63,587 nucleotides of DNA from Prosthecobacter sp. (GTDB lineage: Bacteria > Verrucomicrobiota > Verrucomicrobiia > Verrucomicrobiales > Verrucomicrobiaceae). Below, piece by piece: positions 52,969 to 61,203 of this stretch. The translations under genes were made by a program, and so were the position numbers. The notes beneath the pieces were generated by a model. It saw nothing but the letters and a program-made list of their open reading frames with translations. It made no database searches and was not told the origin of the DNA. Numbering within the stretch: position 1 is the stretch's first letter; the number at the start of each line of letters is the position of its first letter. Location of the stretch: NCBI RefSeq assembly GCF_029946185.1, contig NZ_JAQSEA010000060.1, forward strand, positions 1-63,587, read 5' to 3'.

Positions 52969-53933
52969 GCCTCCTCACCGTCCAAAACCTCCAGCAGCAT
53001 TTCCCCGTACGCGGCGGTCTGCTGCGGCGTTCCGTGGCCTCCTGCAAAGCTGTGGACGGCGTGAGTTTTTCCCTCGGTGAAGGCGAGACGCTCGGCCTCG
53101 TCGGTGAATCCGGCTGCGGCAAGACCACGCTCGGCAAAGCCATCGTGCGTCTGCTCAATCCAACCGCTGGCAGCATTCATTTTGAAGGCCAGGACATCAC
53201 GCATGCCAGCATGCGAACTCTGCGGCCTATGCGGCGGCATATTCAGATGATCTTCCAAGATCCGGCCGAGTCGCTCAATCCACGCCACACCGTGCGCGAT
53301 ATTTTGGAGGAGCCCTTCATCGTGCAGAAGATCGGCACGCCGCCCGAACGCAAAAAGTGGGTGGCCGAGCTGCTCGACAAAGTCGGTCTCAGCGCGGCTT
53401 CTTCCGATCGTTTCCCCTTCGAATTCAGCGGCGGTCAGCGCCAGCGCATCGGCATTGCACGCGCCATCGCGTTGAAGCCCAAACTCATCATCTGCGACGA
53501 ACCCGTCTCCGCGCTCGATGTCTCGGTGCAGAGCCAGGTGCTCAATCTGCTGCTCGATCTGCAGCGCGACATGGGCCTCAGCTACCTCTTCATCGCCCAC
53601 GGCCTCAACGTCGTAAAACACATGAGTGACCGCGTGGCAGTGATGTATCTCGGCAAGATCGTCGAACTCGCGCCTGCCACAGAGCTCTATCAAAACCCGC
53701 GCCATGCGTACACGAAAGCCTTGCTCGATGCGATCCCCATCGCTGATCCGACGCAGCGCCGTGAACGTCAGCTTCTGCGTGGCGACGTGCCTTCGCCGAT
53801 CAACCCGCCCCCCGGCTGCGCCTTCGGCCACCGCATGAAGCATCCGAAGTGGGAGCAAAGTGTGGGCATGGATCTGACGCTGAAGGAAATCGCGCCGGGA
53901 CATTTCGTGCAGCCCTGTCCGTGCTGCACGTAA
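52965..53933 (+). CDS. Peptide ABC transporter ATPase (OppF/DppF type)
   Basis: A 322-residue ABC ATPase paired with the preceding one. Walker A is GESGCGKT near 48-55, the signature FSGGQRQR near 158-165 and Walker [14 protein letters not shown] near 176-188. The OppF/DppF family C-terminal motif [15 protein letters not shown] is present near 275-289, and the protein ends PCPCCT. It forms a heterodimer with the upstream ATPase. It closes the operon; a HicA relic follows on the same strand after 43 bp. Confidence 0.95.
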   Translation: MSLLTVQNLQQHFPVRGGLLRRSVASCKAVDGVSFSLGEGETLGLVGESGCGKTTLGKAIVRLLNPTAGSIHFEGQDITHASMRTLRPMRRHIQMIFQDPAESLNPRHTVRDILEEPFIVQKIGTPPERKKWVAELLDKVGLSAASSDRFPFEFSGGQRQRIGIARAIALKPKLIICDEPVSALDVSVQSQVLNLLLDLQRDMGLSYLFIAHGLNVVKHMSDRVAVMYLGKIVELAPATELYQNPRHAYTKALLDAIPIADPTQRRERQLLRGDVPSPINPPPGCAFGHRMKHPKWEQSVGMDLTLKEIAPGHFVQPCPCCT

Positions 53934-53976
53934 AAAACTCGATGTCGAACGGGACATCCTGTGAAATGATCTTCAC

Positions 53977-54084
53977 ATGAGCGGACGAACGGTTTCTGTC
54001 CCCAACCATCGCGAGACTGCGGTGGGCACATTGAAATCGATCATCACGCAAAGCGAATTGCAAGCGGACCTCTTCCGCAAGTAA
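53977..54084 (+). pseudogene. HicA toxin relic
   Basis: A 35-codon open stretch beginning MSGRTVSVPNHRETAVGTLK and ending QADLFRK resembles the C-terminal half of HicA mRNA interferases (the xRTVxVPxH and xGTLxSIIxQS elements). The N-terminal half with the catalytic His is missing, and a stop lies a few codons upstream. No HicB antitoxin gene is present. It ends 3 bp before the convergent actP stop. Confidence 0.5.
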
Positions 54085-54087
54085 GCA

Positions 54088-55659
54088 TCAATGCGAAGTC
54101 GCCTTCTCCGCACCTAGGCCGGTGTGGGCGCGGACTTTGAGCTCGGCAAATTTGGCTTCGCCTTCAGAATCACGGGCGCTGAAGATCGTGCCCAGCCAGG
54201 CGGCAAGGAAACCGATGGGAATGCTGACGATGCCAGGATTGCTCAACGGGAAAGGAGCGCCTTCCTTGCCGTAGATGCCGCTGGGGCTGAGCAGAATGAG
54301 AACGATGGAAGCCACCAGACCGACCGCCAGACCGGCGACGGCTCCGGTGGTGTTGAAGCGTTTCCAAAACACACTCATCACGATGACGGGCAGATTGGCC
54401 GATGCGGCGACGGAGAACGCGAGACCGACGAGGAAGGCGACGTTCACGTCTTGCAGTTTGATCGCGAGAAAGATCGACACTGCGCCGACGACGAAGGCGG
54501 TGATGCGGGCGACGCGGATTTCCTTGCCGGGGCGGTTCTCTTTGCCGTGATGAATGACGTTGGAATAGAAGTCATGCGCAAACGACGCACTGGCGCTCAT
54601 GGTGAGACCGGCGACGACGGCGAGGATGGTGGCGAAGGCCACCGCGCTGATGAAGGCGAAGAAGAACTCGCCGCCAAGCACCTGGGCCAGGACCGGGGCG
54701 ACCAAGTTGGCATCCATTTTGCCGTCGCTGGTGAGCAGGGCTTTTTTGATGATGGTCGCGGCACCGAATCCAAAGAGGGTCGTCATGATGTAGAAGGCAC
54801 CGATGATGGCCATGGCCCAGACCACGCTGGAGCGTGCGGTTTTCGCGTCAGGAACAGTGTAAAAGCGCACGAGGATGTGCGGCAGACCGGCGGTGCCGAG
54901 CACGAGGCCGAGGCATAGCGATATGAGATCGATTGGCCCCCATGGCCCCGCCACAGCGACACCGAATTTGAGACCCGGCTCCATGAGGTTTTTCGGCGTC
55001 TCAGTGCCGCCGTAGTCGGCATGAGCGACGGAGTTGAAGAATTCAGTGAAGCTGAAATGGTGAAACTTTAGGACAAGGTAGCTGAGCATCACCGCGCCGA
55101 CCATGAGCAGGAGCGCCTTGACGATCTGCACCCAGGTGGTGGCCAGCATGCCGCCGAAGACGACATACACGAGCATGAGCACGCCTACGCCAACCACTGC
55201 CGGTTCGAAGCTGACTCCGATCAACTGCTTGATGATGGCACCTGCACCGACCATCTGCGCGATCATGTAAAAGGTGGAGACCACCAGCGTGCTGAGCGAG
55301 GCGAGGGCACGCACCGGGCGCGGCTTGAGGCGGTAGGCCAGCAAATCGGCCATGGTGTACTTACCCGCGTTGCGCAGCGGTTCGGCGACGATGAGCAGGA
55401 CTGTGATGTAGGCGACCAGAAAGCCCACGGAGTACATGAAGCCGTCATAACCTGCGACATAGATCATGCCGGAAATACCGAGGAAGGACGCGGCGCTCAT
55501 GTAGTCACCAGCTACGGCGAGGCCGTTCTGCCAGCCGGTGATGCTGCGGCCAGCAGCGAAGTAGGCGCTGGCTCCGGTGTTCTTCTTGGCCGCCCAGAAG
55601 GTGATGAGGAGCGTGAGGCCGACGAAGGCCAGGAACATGATCAAAGGTACATTGTTCAT
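54088..55659 (-). CDS. actP: Cation/acetate symporter (sodium:solute symporter family)
   Basis: A 523-residue inner-membrane protein with about thirteen helices. The SSS-family blocks are seen: ASAYFAAGRSITGWQNGLAVAGDYMSAASFLGISG near 30-64, GYDGFMYSVGF, the YTMADLLAYRL segment near 100, and VRFYTVPDAKTARSSVVWAM near 268. ActP members take up acetate and other short carboxylates with Na+ or H+. The downstream location of its DUF485 partner upstream in transcription order is typical of actP loci. No acetyl-CoA synthetase gene is adjacent. Note that the symbol actP is unrelated to the actABCDEF genes of ACIII. Confidence 0.92.
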   Translation of the reverse strand: MNNVPLIMFLAFVGLTLLITFWAAKKNTGASAYFAAGRSITGWQNGLAVAGDYMSAASFLGISGMIYVAGYDGFMYSVGFLVAYITVLLIVAEPLRNAGKYTMADLLAYRLKPRPVRALASLSTLVVSTFYMIAQMVGAGAIIKQLIGVSFEPAVVGVGVLMLVYVVFGGMLATTWVQIVKALLLMVGAVMLSYLVLKFHHFSFTEFFNSVAHADYGGTETPKNLMEPGLKFGVAVAGPWGPIDLISLCLGLVLGTAGLPHILVRFYTVPDAKTARSSVVWAMAIIGAFYIMTTLFGFGAATIIKKALLTSDGKMDANLVAPVLAQVLGGEFFFAFISAVAFATILAVVAGLTMSASASFAHDFYSNVIHHGKENRPGKEIRVARITAFVVGAVSIFLAIKLQDVNVAFLVGLAFSVAASANLPVIVMSVFWKRFNTTGAVAGLAVGLVASIVLILLSPSGIYGKEGAPFPLSNPGIVSIPIGFLAAWLGTIFSARDSEGEAKFAELKVRAHTGLGAEKATSH

Positions 55660-55710
55660 CGAAAAGGAAAGGGAGTCGAATTTAAGACGGGAGGTGCAAC
55701 TGCAGGGGGC

Positions 55711-56019
55711 TTATTCCAGACCGTGGATCACTGAGGCGGCAGCTTTGTCCCACTTAGCGGCGACACGTACATAGAGAAAGGCCAGGACCCAGGCCATGAT
55801 GAACTGCGACAGGGCGAACACGTAGGCCACATTGACCTCTCCCCAGACCTTCGTTTTCATCATCTCAGGGTAGTAACCCACCAGCACCGGCAGCGCGAGG
55901 TAGTAGAGCATGCAGAAGATAAAAGCCGGAATGATGAAGGCTTTTTTTTGCGCCAGCAGTGCACGGAATTCGGGTTTCGCCTCGAGGGCTTCCCAGTTCA
56001 CAGGTGATTTTTCGCTCAT
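55711..56019 (-). CDS. DUF485 (YjcH-like) membrane protein
   Basis: A 102-residue protein with two transmembrane helices (about 28-50 and 63-85), starting MSEKSPVNWEALEAKPEF and containing the family's RALLAQKKAFIIPAFIF segment and ending near AAKWDKAA. DUF485 genes are almost always partnered with actP-type symporters, and this one precedes actP by 51 bp in the same direction. It is thought to support the symporter. The start at 56019 was chosen because the longer frame upstream runs into the divergent gene. Confidence 0.9.
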   Translation of the reverse strand: MSEKSPVNWEALEAKPEFRALLAQKKAFIIPAFIFCMLYYLALPVLVGYYPEMMKTKVWGEVNVAYVFALSQFIMAWVLAFLYVRVAAKWDKAAASVIHGLE

Positions 56020-56154
56020 AGTGGGCGCGAGAGTATGGAGACAGAGGCTGGATGGCAAGGGTGGAAAGCAGCGGAGACGAAAATGCCGCCTGTTTTCCAT
56101 TCCCCATGACAGAGCGTTGCTTGACTCTTTATCCAATACCTCGAAAAAGGGCTC

Positions 56155-56715
56155 ATGAATCCACGACAAAAGTGTTCCCACTGCGGGAAACTCGTGGATT
56201 TTCACGATGACTTCTGCACCGCCTGCTGGAGCCACCGCACCAAGGGAAAGGTGCTGACCGACGAGCAGATCGCCACGTGCGAGAAGCAGCTCGCCGCTGT
56301 GAATGACAAGAAACGCTGGCAGACTGAACTGGGTGTGTGGCAAACCCGGCTGCTCATTCCAGCCATACTGATGACGCTCTGGTGCCTTTTCGGGGTTTCC
56401 TTGCTGCTGCCCAACTTTCTAAAATACGGTTCAGGCCAGCTCGAATTCACCGTCTCGGCGCTCTGCGCGGCGGCTTTTGCGGGCGGTGGCTATCTGGTCG
56501 GCGGAGCCAGGGCGCTCCACATCGCCTGCCCCTTGCTGATCCTCGCCAGCCTTGCAGCCACTTACCACATCGGCGGTTTTCTGCTCGATGTGCTGCATGG
56601 CGATGCGGCATTCAGCAAAGGCTTTGTCTTCAGCGCCATTCGCCTGGTGTTCTGCGGCACGATTTTGGTCTCGTCCGTCATGATCCTGCGCCTCAAACGC
56701 CCTGCCGCCTCATAG
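56155..56715 (+). CDS. Zinc-ribbon membrane protein of unknown function
   Basis: A 186-residue protein with an N-terminal zinc ribbon (CSHCGKLVDFHDDFCTACW, four Cys at 7, 10, 21 and 24), a short amphipathic linker, and four predicted transmembrane helices (about 63-85, 95-117, 124-145 and 158-178). No catalytic motif is present. It is divergent from the DUF485/actP unit, with 135 bp between starts. The next gene (transporter) starts 97 bp downstream on the same strand. Function unknown. Confidence 0.72.
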   Translation: MNPRQKCSHCGKLVDFHDDFCTACWSHRTKGKVLTDEQIATCEKQLAAVNDKKRWQTELGVWQTRLLIPAILMTLWCLFGVSLLLPNFLKYGSGQLEFTVSALCAAAFAGGGYLVGGARALHIACPLLILASLAATYHIGGFLLDVLHGDAAFSKGFVFSAIRLVFCGTILVSSVMILRLKRPAAS

Positions 56716-56811
56716 GATCAGGTGCTGCTTCCACAAAAGCGGCAGGCAGGCATGGTTTGCGCGGCTTGTTCCTTGAGCAGTGTAAGTCCCTGCGCCACTG
56801 GTGCGGCGAAA

Positions 56812-58575
56812 ATGGATGCTTGGATCGTTATCGGACTGCTCATCGTAGCCGTCATCGCTTTTGCCACGGAGAAAATCTCCGTGGATCTCGTCACATTGTC
56901 ATTGCTCTGTGTGCTGGTGATGTGCGGCATTCTGAATGCGGAGCAGGCCTTTGGCAGATTTGGCGACCGTGTGATCATCCTGCTGGCGGCGATTTTTGTC
57001 ATCGGTGCTGCTTTGCGTGAGACCGGCGTGCTGGACACGATGGGCGGTTTCCTAGCGCAGACCTTCGGCACGCATCCAAAGCGGCTCATGGGCTTCATGA
57101 TGGCCGTCGTGGGCGGTATATCCGCCTTCATGAACAACACCACGGTCACGGCGGTGTTTGTCGGCCCGGTAATGGGCCTTTCGCGCAAGCTTCGCATCCC
57201 ACCCTCACGCCTGCTGATGCCGCTGGCTTTTGCCTCGCTGATGGGCGGCACCTGCACGCTGATCGGCACCTCCACCAACGTGGCCGTGAGCGGTGCCATC
57301 ACCAAACTGGGGCTGGAGCCGCTGGGCATGTTTGAGCTGACCTCGATCGGTCTCGTGCTCATGCTGGCCGGCATCCTCTACATGGTCTTCATTGGCACCC
57401 ACCTGGTTCCGGAGCGTGACCGCGCTTCCGCCATCGCCGGGGACGCCATGCGTGACTACTTTGCCGAAGTGATGGTGCTGCCCGATTCGCCGCTCATCGG
57501 CCAGGCCGCCTTCGATTCGGACTTTTCCGCGATGGAATTTCAAGTGATGAAGATCCGCCGGGGTGACCAGACGCTCGATGCCTCACCCAAGCTCCGCTTT
57601 CAGGAGCGCGATGTCGTGCTGGTGGCAGGCAAGGTGGAAAAGCTGATCCGGGTGAAGAAGATTGAGGGCATCGACATTCTCGAAGACGTCACTCTCCGCA
57701 GTTCCGGCGTGGACATCAGCGATGCCCAAGTCGCCGAAGTTGTCCTCACGCCGCGTTCCGGCTTTGTGGGCCGGTCCTTGCGCGAAAACAACTTCCGCCA
57801 GCGCACCGGTCTCTCGGTACTCGCCCTCATGCGTGGAGATCGTTCGCTGATGCATCACATGGCCAACGAAAAACTGCGGCCGGGCGATGTGCTGCTCCTG
57901 CAGGGGCCGAGCGACCGCTTCCGCGTCTTTGAGGAAGGCAATGACCTGATTGTCATCACCCAGTACCAGTTCAGTTCGCAAATCCGCAGGCGTGGCTTCA
58001 TGCTGCTGGGTAGCTTTGTTCTCGCCGTGATCGCCAGCAGCCTCGGCTGGGTGCCCGACACCGTCGCCTTTGTGATGGTCGCCATGCTGGCGGTCATCAC
58101 GCGCTGCATCAAACTGGAGAACGCCTACGCCAACATCGACTGGCGGCTGCTCATCCTGATCGGAGGCATGATGGCCTTTGGCGAAGCGATGCAGGTTTCT
58201 GGCGCATCGACCATGGTCGCCAATTTCATCACCGGCTTGCTGCAACCCATGGGCGTCTTTGCGGTCTTCGCTGGCTTCTGCCTGCTGACAATGCTGCTCA
58301 CCCAGCCGATGTCGAACGCCGCCGCTGCGCTGGTGGTGCTGCCCGTAGCTCTGCAGGCCGCTACGTTGATGGGTGCCAATCAGCGCACCTTTGCCATCGG
58401 TGTCATGCTCAGCGCCTCTGCGTCCATGCTCACGCCGTTTGAGCCGAGCTGCATCCTCGTCTATGGCCCCGGCAAATACCGCTTTGCGGACTTTATCAAA
58501 GTCGGCGGTGGCCTGACCCTGGTGATGCTCATTGTCATATTAACCATGGTGCCGAGGTTCTGGCCGCTGATGTAG
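56812..58575 (+). CDS. SLC13/DASS-type anion transporter with two RCK_C (TrkA-C) domains
   Basis: A 587-residue membrane protein. Helices fill about 1-185 and 400-587; the repeated SNT-like motifs of the family are FMNNTTVTAVFVGPVM near 107-122 and LTQPMSNAAAALVVLP near 500-515. The soluble middle contains two RCK_C domains (about 205-290 and 295-385; for example LPDSPLIGQAAFDSDF and LTPRSGFVGRSLRENNF), which bind nucleotides or metabolites and gate transport. Members take up sulfate or dicarboxylates. The start MDAWIVIGLL was chosen over an upstream GTG since it begins the first helix. It is convergent with the aldehyde dehydrogenase gene. Confidence 0.9.
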   Translation: MDAWIVIGLLIVAVIAFATEKISVDLVTLSLLCVLVMCGILNAEQAFGRFGDRVIILLAAIFVIGAALRETGVLDTMGGFLAQTFGTHPKRLMGFMMAVVGGISAFMNNTTVTAVFVGPVMGLSRKLRIPPSRLLMPLAFASLMGGTCTLIGTSTNVAVSGAITKLGLEPLGMFELTSIGLVLMLAGILYMVFIGTHLVPERDRASAIAGDAMRDYFAEVMVLPDSPLIGQAAFDSDFSAMEFQVMKIRRGDQTLDASPKLRFQERDVVLVAGKVEKLIRVKKIEGIDILEDVTLRSSGVDISDAQVAEVVLTPRSGFVGRSLRENNFRQRTGLSVLALMRGDRSLMHHMANEKLRPGDVLLLQGPSDRFRVFEEGNDLIVITQYQFSSQIRRRGFMLLGSFVLAVIASSLGWVPDTVAFVMVAMLAVITRCIKLENAYANIDWRLLILIGGMMAFGEAMQVSGASTMVANFITGLLQPMGVFAVFAGFCLLTMLLTQPMSNAAAALVVLPVALQAATLMGANQRTFAIGVMLSASASMLTPFEPSCILVYGPGKYRFADFIKVGGGLTLVMLIVILTMVPRFWPLM

Positions 58576-58577
58576 TC

Positions 58578-58610
58578 CGCGTATCGACAGACACGGGTGC
58601 CTGTCGTACT
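58578..58610. repeat. Single REP-like palindrome
   Basis: Read on the minus strand, GTACGACAGGCACCCGTGTC then TGTCGATACGCG matches the two arms at 15837-15871 and 15980-16014 at about 24 of 32 positions. The core forms a hairpin with one A-C mismatch. It lies 3 bp after the SLC13-type gene, in the convergent gap before the aldehyde dehydrogenase stop, where it could also act as a terminator. Confidence 0.62.
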
Positions 58611-58612
58611 AC

Positions 58613-60043
58613 TCAATCAGGCCCGAGTCCCGTCTTCTGCTTCAGCACGATTTTTTCAATGGCCTTCATCTTCGAGTAAGGCGGATGTGGCAAAGGCACC
58701 AAGGACGCTATGAAGCCACCCTGATGCACCACGCCGCGTTCATGCGAGAACGTGAGGAAGCTGTGATGCCCGTGATAGCTGCCCTGACCGCTCTGGCCTG
58801 TGCCACCGAAGGGTAGATGCGGGTTCACAACATGCAGCAAGGTGTTGTTGATGACGCTGCCGCCGGCGCTGGTTTCACGCAGCATGCGTTGGATGAAAGT
58901 CTCATCATGACCAAAGGCATACAGAGCGAGCGGTTTGCCACCAGACTGGATGAAAGCGAGCACTTCATCCAGCGAATCATAAACGAGCACCGGCAGCAGC
59001 GGGCCAAAGATCTCCTCCTGCATGATGAGCATGTCTGTGGTGACACCGCTCAGCACCGTGGGCGATACATAGCGCGTGGCCTCCTCTGTTTCACCGCCAA
59101 TGACGGCCTGCGCGCCTGCGGTGATGGAACTGTCCAGCAAATGCTTCATGCGCTGCCAACCACGCGCATCCACCAAGCGGGCAAAATCGGGTGAGGCACG
59201 GCGCTGCTCCGATGTGTCGCCATAAAACTCACGAATCATCCTGCTGATGGCCGACAGAAATTCGACGCACAAAGCGCGTGGCACCCAGACATGATCAGGA
59301 GAGATGCAGGTCTGGCCGGCATTGAGGAATTTGCCAATGGCAATGGCGAGAGCTGCTTTGGGAATGTCGCAACTCGCATCCAGTACCGCAGGTGATTTGC
59401 CACCGAGTTCCAGTGTGACACTGGCCAGATGCTGCGCTGCTTTGGCCATGATCTTTTTGCCAATCACAGGACTGCCGGTGAAGAATACATGATCGAAGGG
59501 ACATTCCATCAGCGCTTCTGCGGCAGGCACACCGCCTCTGAAGGCAGCGACTTCGTTCGAAGGAAAAGTTTCATTGATGAGCTGTGTCAGCAGCTCTTCC
59601 GTGTGGGGAGTGCGATCTGACGCAGACATCATCACCACATTGCCCGCAGCGATGGCACCCACCAGCGGGAGCAGGAATAGATTCACCGGATAATTCCACG
59701 GCGCGAGGATGAGCACCTGGCCTTTCGGCTCATAGCGTACCTCGCTGCGTGACCCCAGCGTGAAGAGATGACCGCCCACACGCCGTGGCCTCATCCAGCG
59801 CTTCAAATTCCCACAGACAAACGCGATTTCATCTGTGACCGGCGCGATTTCGGAGATGGCTACTTCCGCCTGGCACTTGCCGAAATCTTTCTTCATCGCT
59901 GCCACAATCTCATGCCTCCGTGCAAGCAAGCCGGCCTTGAGCAGCTTCAGCCTGGCAATGCGCTGTTCCGCCGTGGTCTGTGCGATGTTCCAGCGATTTT
60001 TACGCTGCGCCTCAAAAACTTCCTTGATGTGTGAAGGGTCCAT
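58613..60043 (-). CDS. Aldehyde dehydrogenase (class 3-like)
   Basis: A 476-residue NAD(P)-dependent dehydrogenase. Conserved residues are Asn117 in APWNYPVNL, Glu212 in LELGGKSP and catalytic Cys246 in NAGQTCISPD; EEIFGPLLPVL is also present. The short length, the missing N-terminal extension and the C-terminal hydrophobic/basic tail place it in the ALDH3-type group that oxidises fatty or aromatic aldehydes to acids. The tail (PPYSKMKAIEKIVLKQKTG) may associate with membrane. It is monocistronic by position, with 216 bp to the rnc stop upstream in which no gene is seen. Confidence 0.94.
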   Translation of the reverse strand: MDPSHIKEVFEAQRKNRWNIAQTTAEQRIARLKLLKAGLLARRHEIVAAMKKDFGKCQAEVAISEIAPVTDEIAFVCGNLKRWMRPRRVGGHLFTLGSRSEVRYEPKGQVLILAPWNYPVNLFLLPLVGAIAAGNVVMMSASDRTPHTEELLTQLINETFPSNEVAAFRGGVPAAEALMECPFDHVFFTGSPVIGKKIMAKAAQHLASVTLELGGKSPAVLDASCDIPKAALAIAIGKFLNAGQTCISPDHVWVPRALCVEFLSAISRMIREFYGDTSEQRRASPDFARLVDARGWQRMKHLLDSSITAGAQAVIGGETEEATRYVSPTVLSGVTTDMLIMQEEIFGPLLPVLVYDSLDEVLAFIQSGGKPLALYAFGHDETFIQRMLRETSAGGSVINNTLLHVVNPHLPFGGTGQSGQGSYHGHHSFLTFSHERGVVHQGGFIASLVPLPHPPYSKMKAIEKIVLKQKTGLGPD

Positions 60044-60259
60044 TGGGTTCGATTCCGCTTCAAAAACTGACTTGTTCCCAGCTCTTATGATTGGGGTTAG
60101 CTAGTTTGTTAAATTACTCATATCCGTAAGTACTGCGAACAAGCGCAACAAGTGGGTTCCCCTTTGGAAACACAAGGGTTCCACGGGCAGACGGGCTGTG
60201 AACGGATCCGGCAGGAATTGTGAGCGAGCTCGAACAACCCGGACTGTTCGCCCTTGCTC

Positions 60260-60991
60260 TCATACCTTGCGGTTTTGTTGGTCCAGTTGTGCACGAGTTG
60301 TTCGCAGCAATTCTCGGAGCGCTGGGTTGTCGAGCGCGGCTTGGGCAGCCACGACTTCGGCGTCTTTTTTGCTGCGGCCGGTGCCGCGGCCAAGCTGCGT
60401 GCCCCGCCAGGAGACGGTGGCGATGAAGTTTTTTGCGTGATCAGGCCCCTCAGCACCGACGATCTCATATAGAGGGGGTTCCACGCCCACCGCCTGAATG
60501 AGTTCCTGGAGCTGTCCTTTGGGATTAGCGTCCAATGGGCCGCGACTCAACGCTTCGAGATCTTCGGCAAAGAGCCGTGCGGCAAATTGATGGGCGGCGT
60601 CGGTGCCTGAATCGAGATGAATGGCCCCTGCGACGGCTTCGAGGGCATCGGCGAGGGTGGATTCACGATCCCGGCCGCCGTTGACCTCTTCACCACGCCC
60701 GATGTGCAGGTAGGCACCGAGTCCAATGCGGCGGGCGATGCGGGCGAGGGCCTTGGTGGAGACGAGCTGGGCGCGTGCCTGGGTCAAAACGCCTTCGTCT
60801 GCCTGGGGGAGGCGCTGAAAGAGCAGATGGGAAAGCGCGAGCTGCAGTACAGCGTCGCCGAGGAATTCCAGGCGCTGATTATCGGAATGAGCGCGCTGGT
60901 TTTCGTAGCCAACGCTGCCGTGCGTGAGCGCGAGCTGAAGCAACGCGGGGTCGCGAAAGGTGTGGTCGATGACTTGTTCCAGCGGTTGCAT
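60260..60991 (-). CDS. rnc: Ribonuclease III
   Basis: A 243-residue double-stranded RNA endonuclease that processes rRNA and regulatory RNAs. The signature NQRLEFLGDAVLQL (38-51) holds Glu42 and Asp46. The second active-site pair is Asp115/Glu118 in LADALEAVAGAI. Position 39 is Gln where E. coli has Glu38, a residue reported as dispensable. The C-terminal dsRNA-binding domain (about 155-230) contains the GTGRSKKDAEVVAAQAAL motif. tRNA-His lies 46 bp upstream on the same strand. The start MQPLEQV is the first in frame and gives the family's length. Confidence 0.96.
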   Translation of the reverse strand: MQPLEQVIDHTFRDPALLQLALTHGSVGYENQRAHSDNQRLEFLGDAVLQLALSHLLFQRLPQADEGVLTQARAQLVSTKALARIARRIGLGAYLHIGRGEEVNGGRDRESTLADALEAVAGAIHLDSGTDAAHQFAARLFAEDLEALSRGPLDANPKGQLQELIQAVGVEPPLYEIVGAEGPDHAKNFIATVSWRGTQLGRGTGRSKKDAEVVAAQAALDNPALRELLRTTRAQLDQQNRKV

Positions 60992-61037
60992 GAGTGCCTG
61001 TTAGTAGCCGGAAGTCCGGCAGCACTCCATGAAAAAG

Positions 61038-61113
61038 TGGGGTGACCGACGGGACTCGAACCCGCAACAACCAGAATCACAATCTGGGGCTCTACCGTTG
61101 AACTACGGCCACC
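61038..61113 (-). tRNA. tRNA-His (anticodon GTG)
   Basis: On the minus strand a complete cloverleaf of 76 nt including CCA. The acceptor stem GGTGGCCG pairs with CGGTCACC, including the extra G(-1) opposite C73 that is diagnostic of tRNA-His. The anticodon arm is CCAGA-TTGTGAT-TCTGG with anticodon GTG, the T-arm GCGGG-TTCGAGT-CCCGT (one G-T pair), and CCA (61038-61040) is encoded. Confidence 0.97.
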
Positions 61114-61203
61114 ATCTCTACCGAGAGTCAAGCATAGTACGCAGGAGGAACGTTTGCGCCAGCGAAAAAACAGGGGGGCTCAAAGTGCCGGTAGCGGCTG
61201 AGT

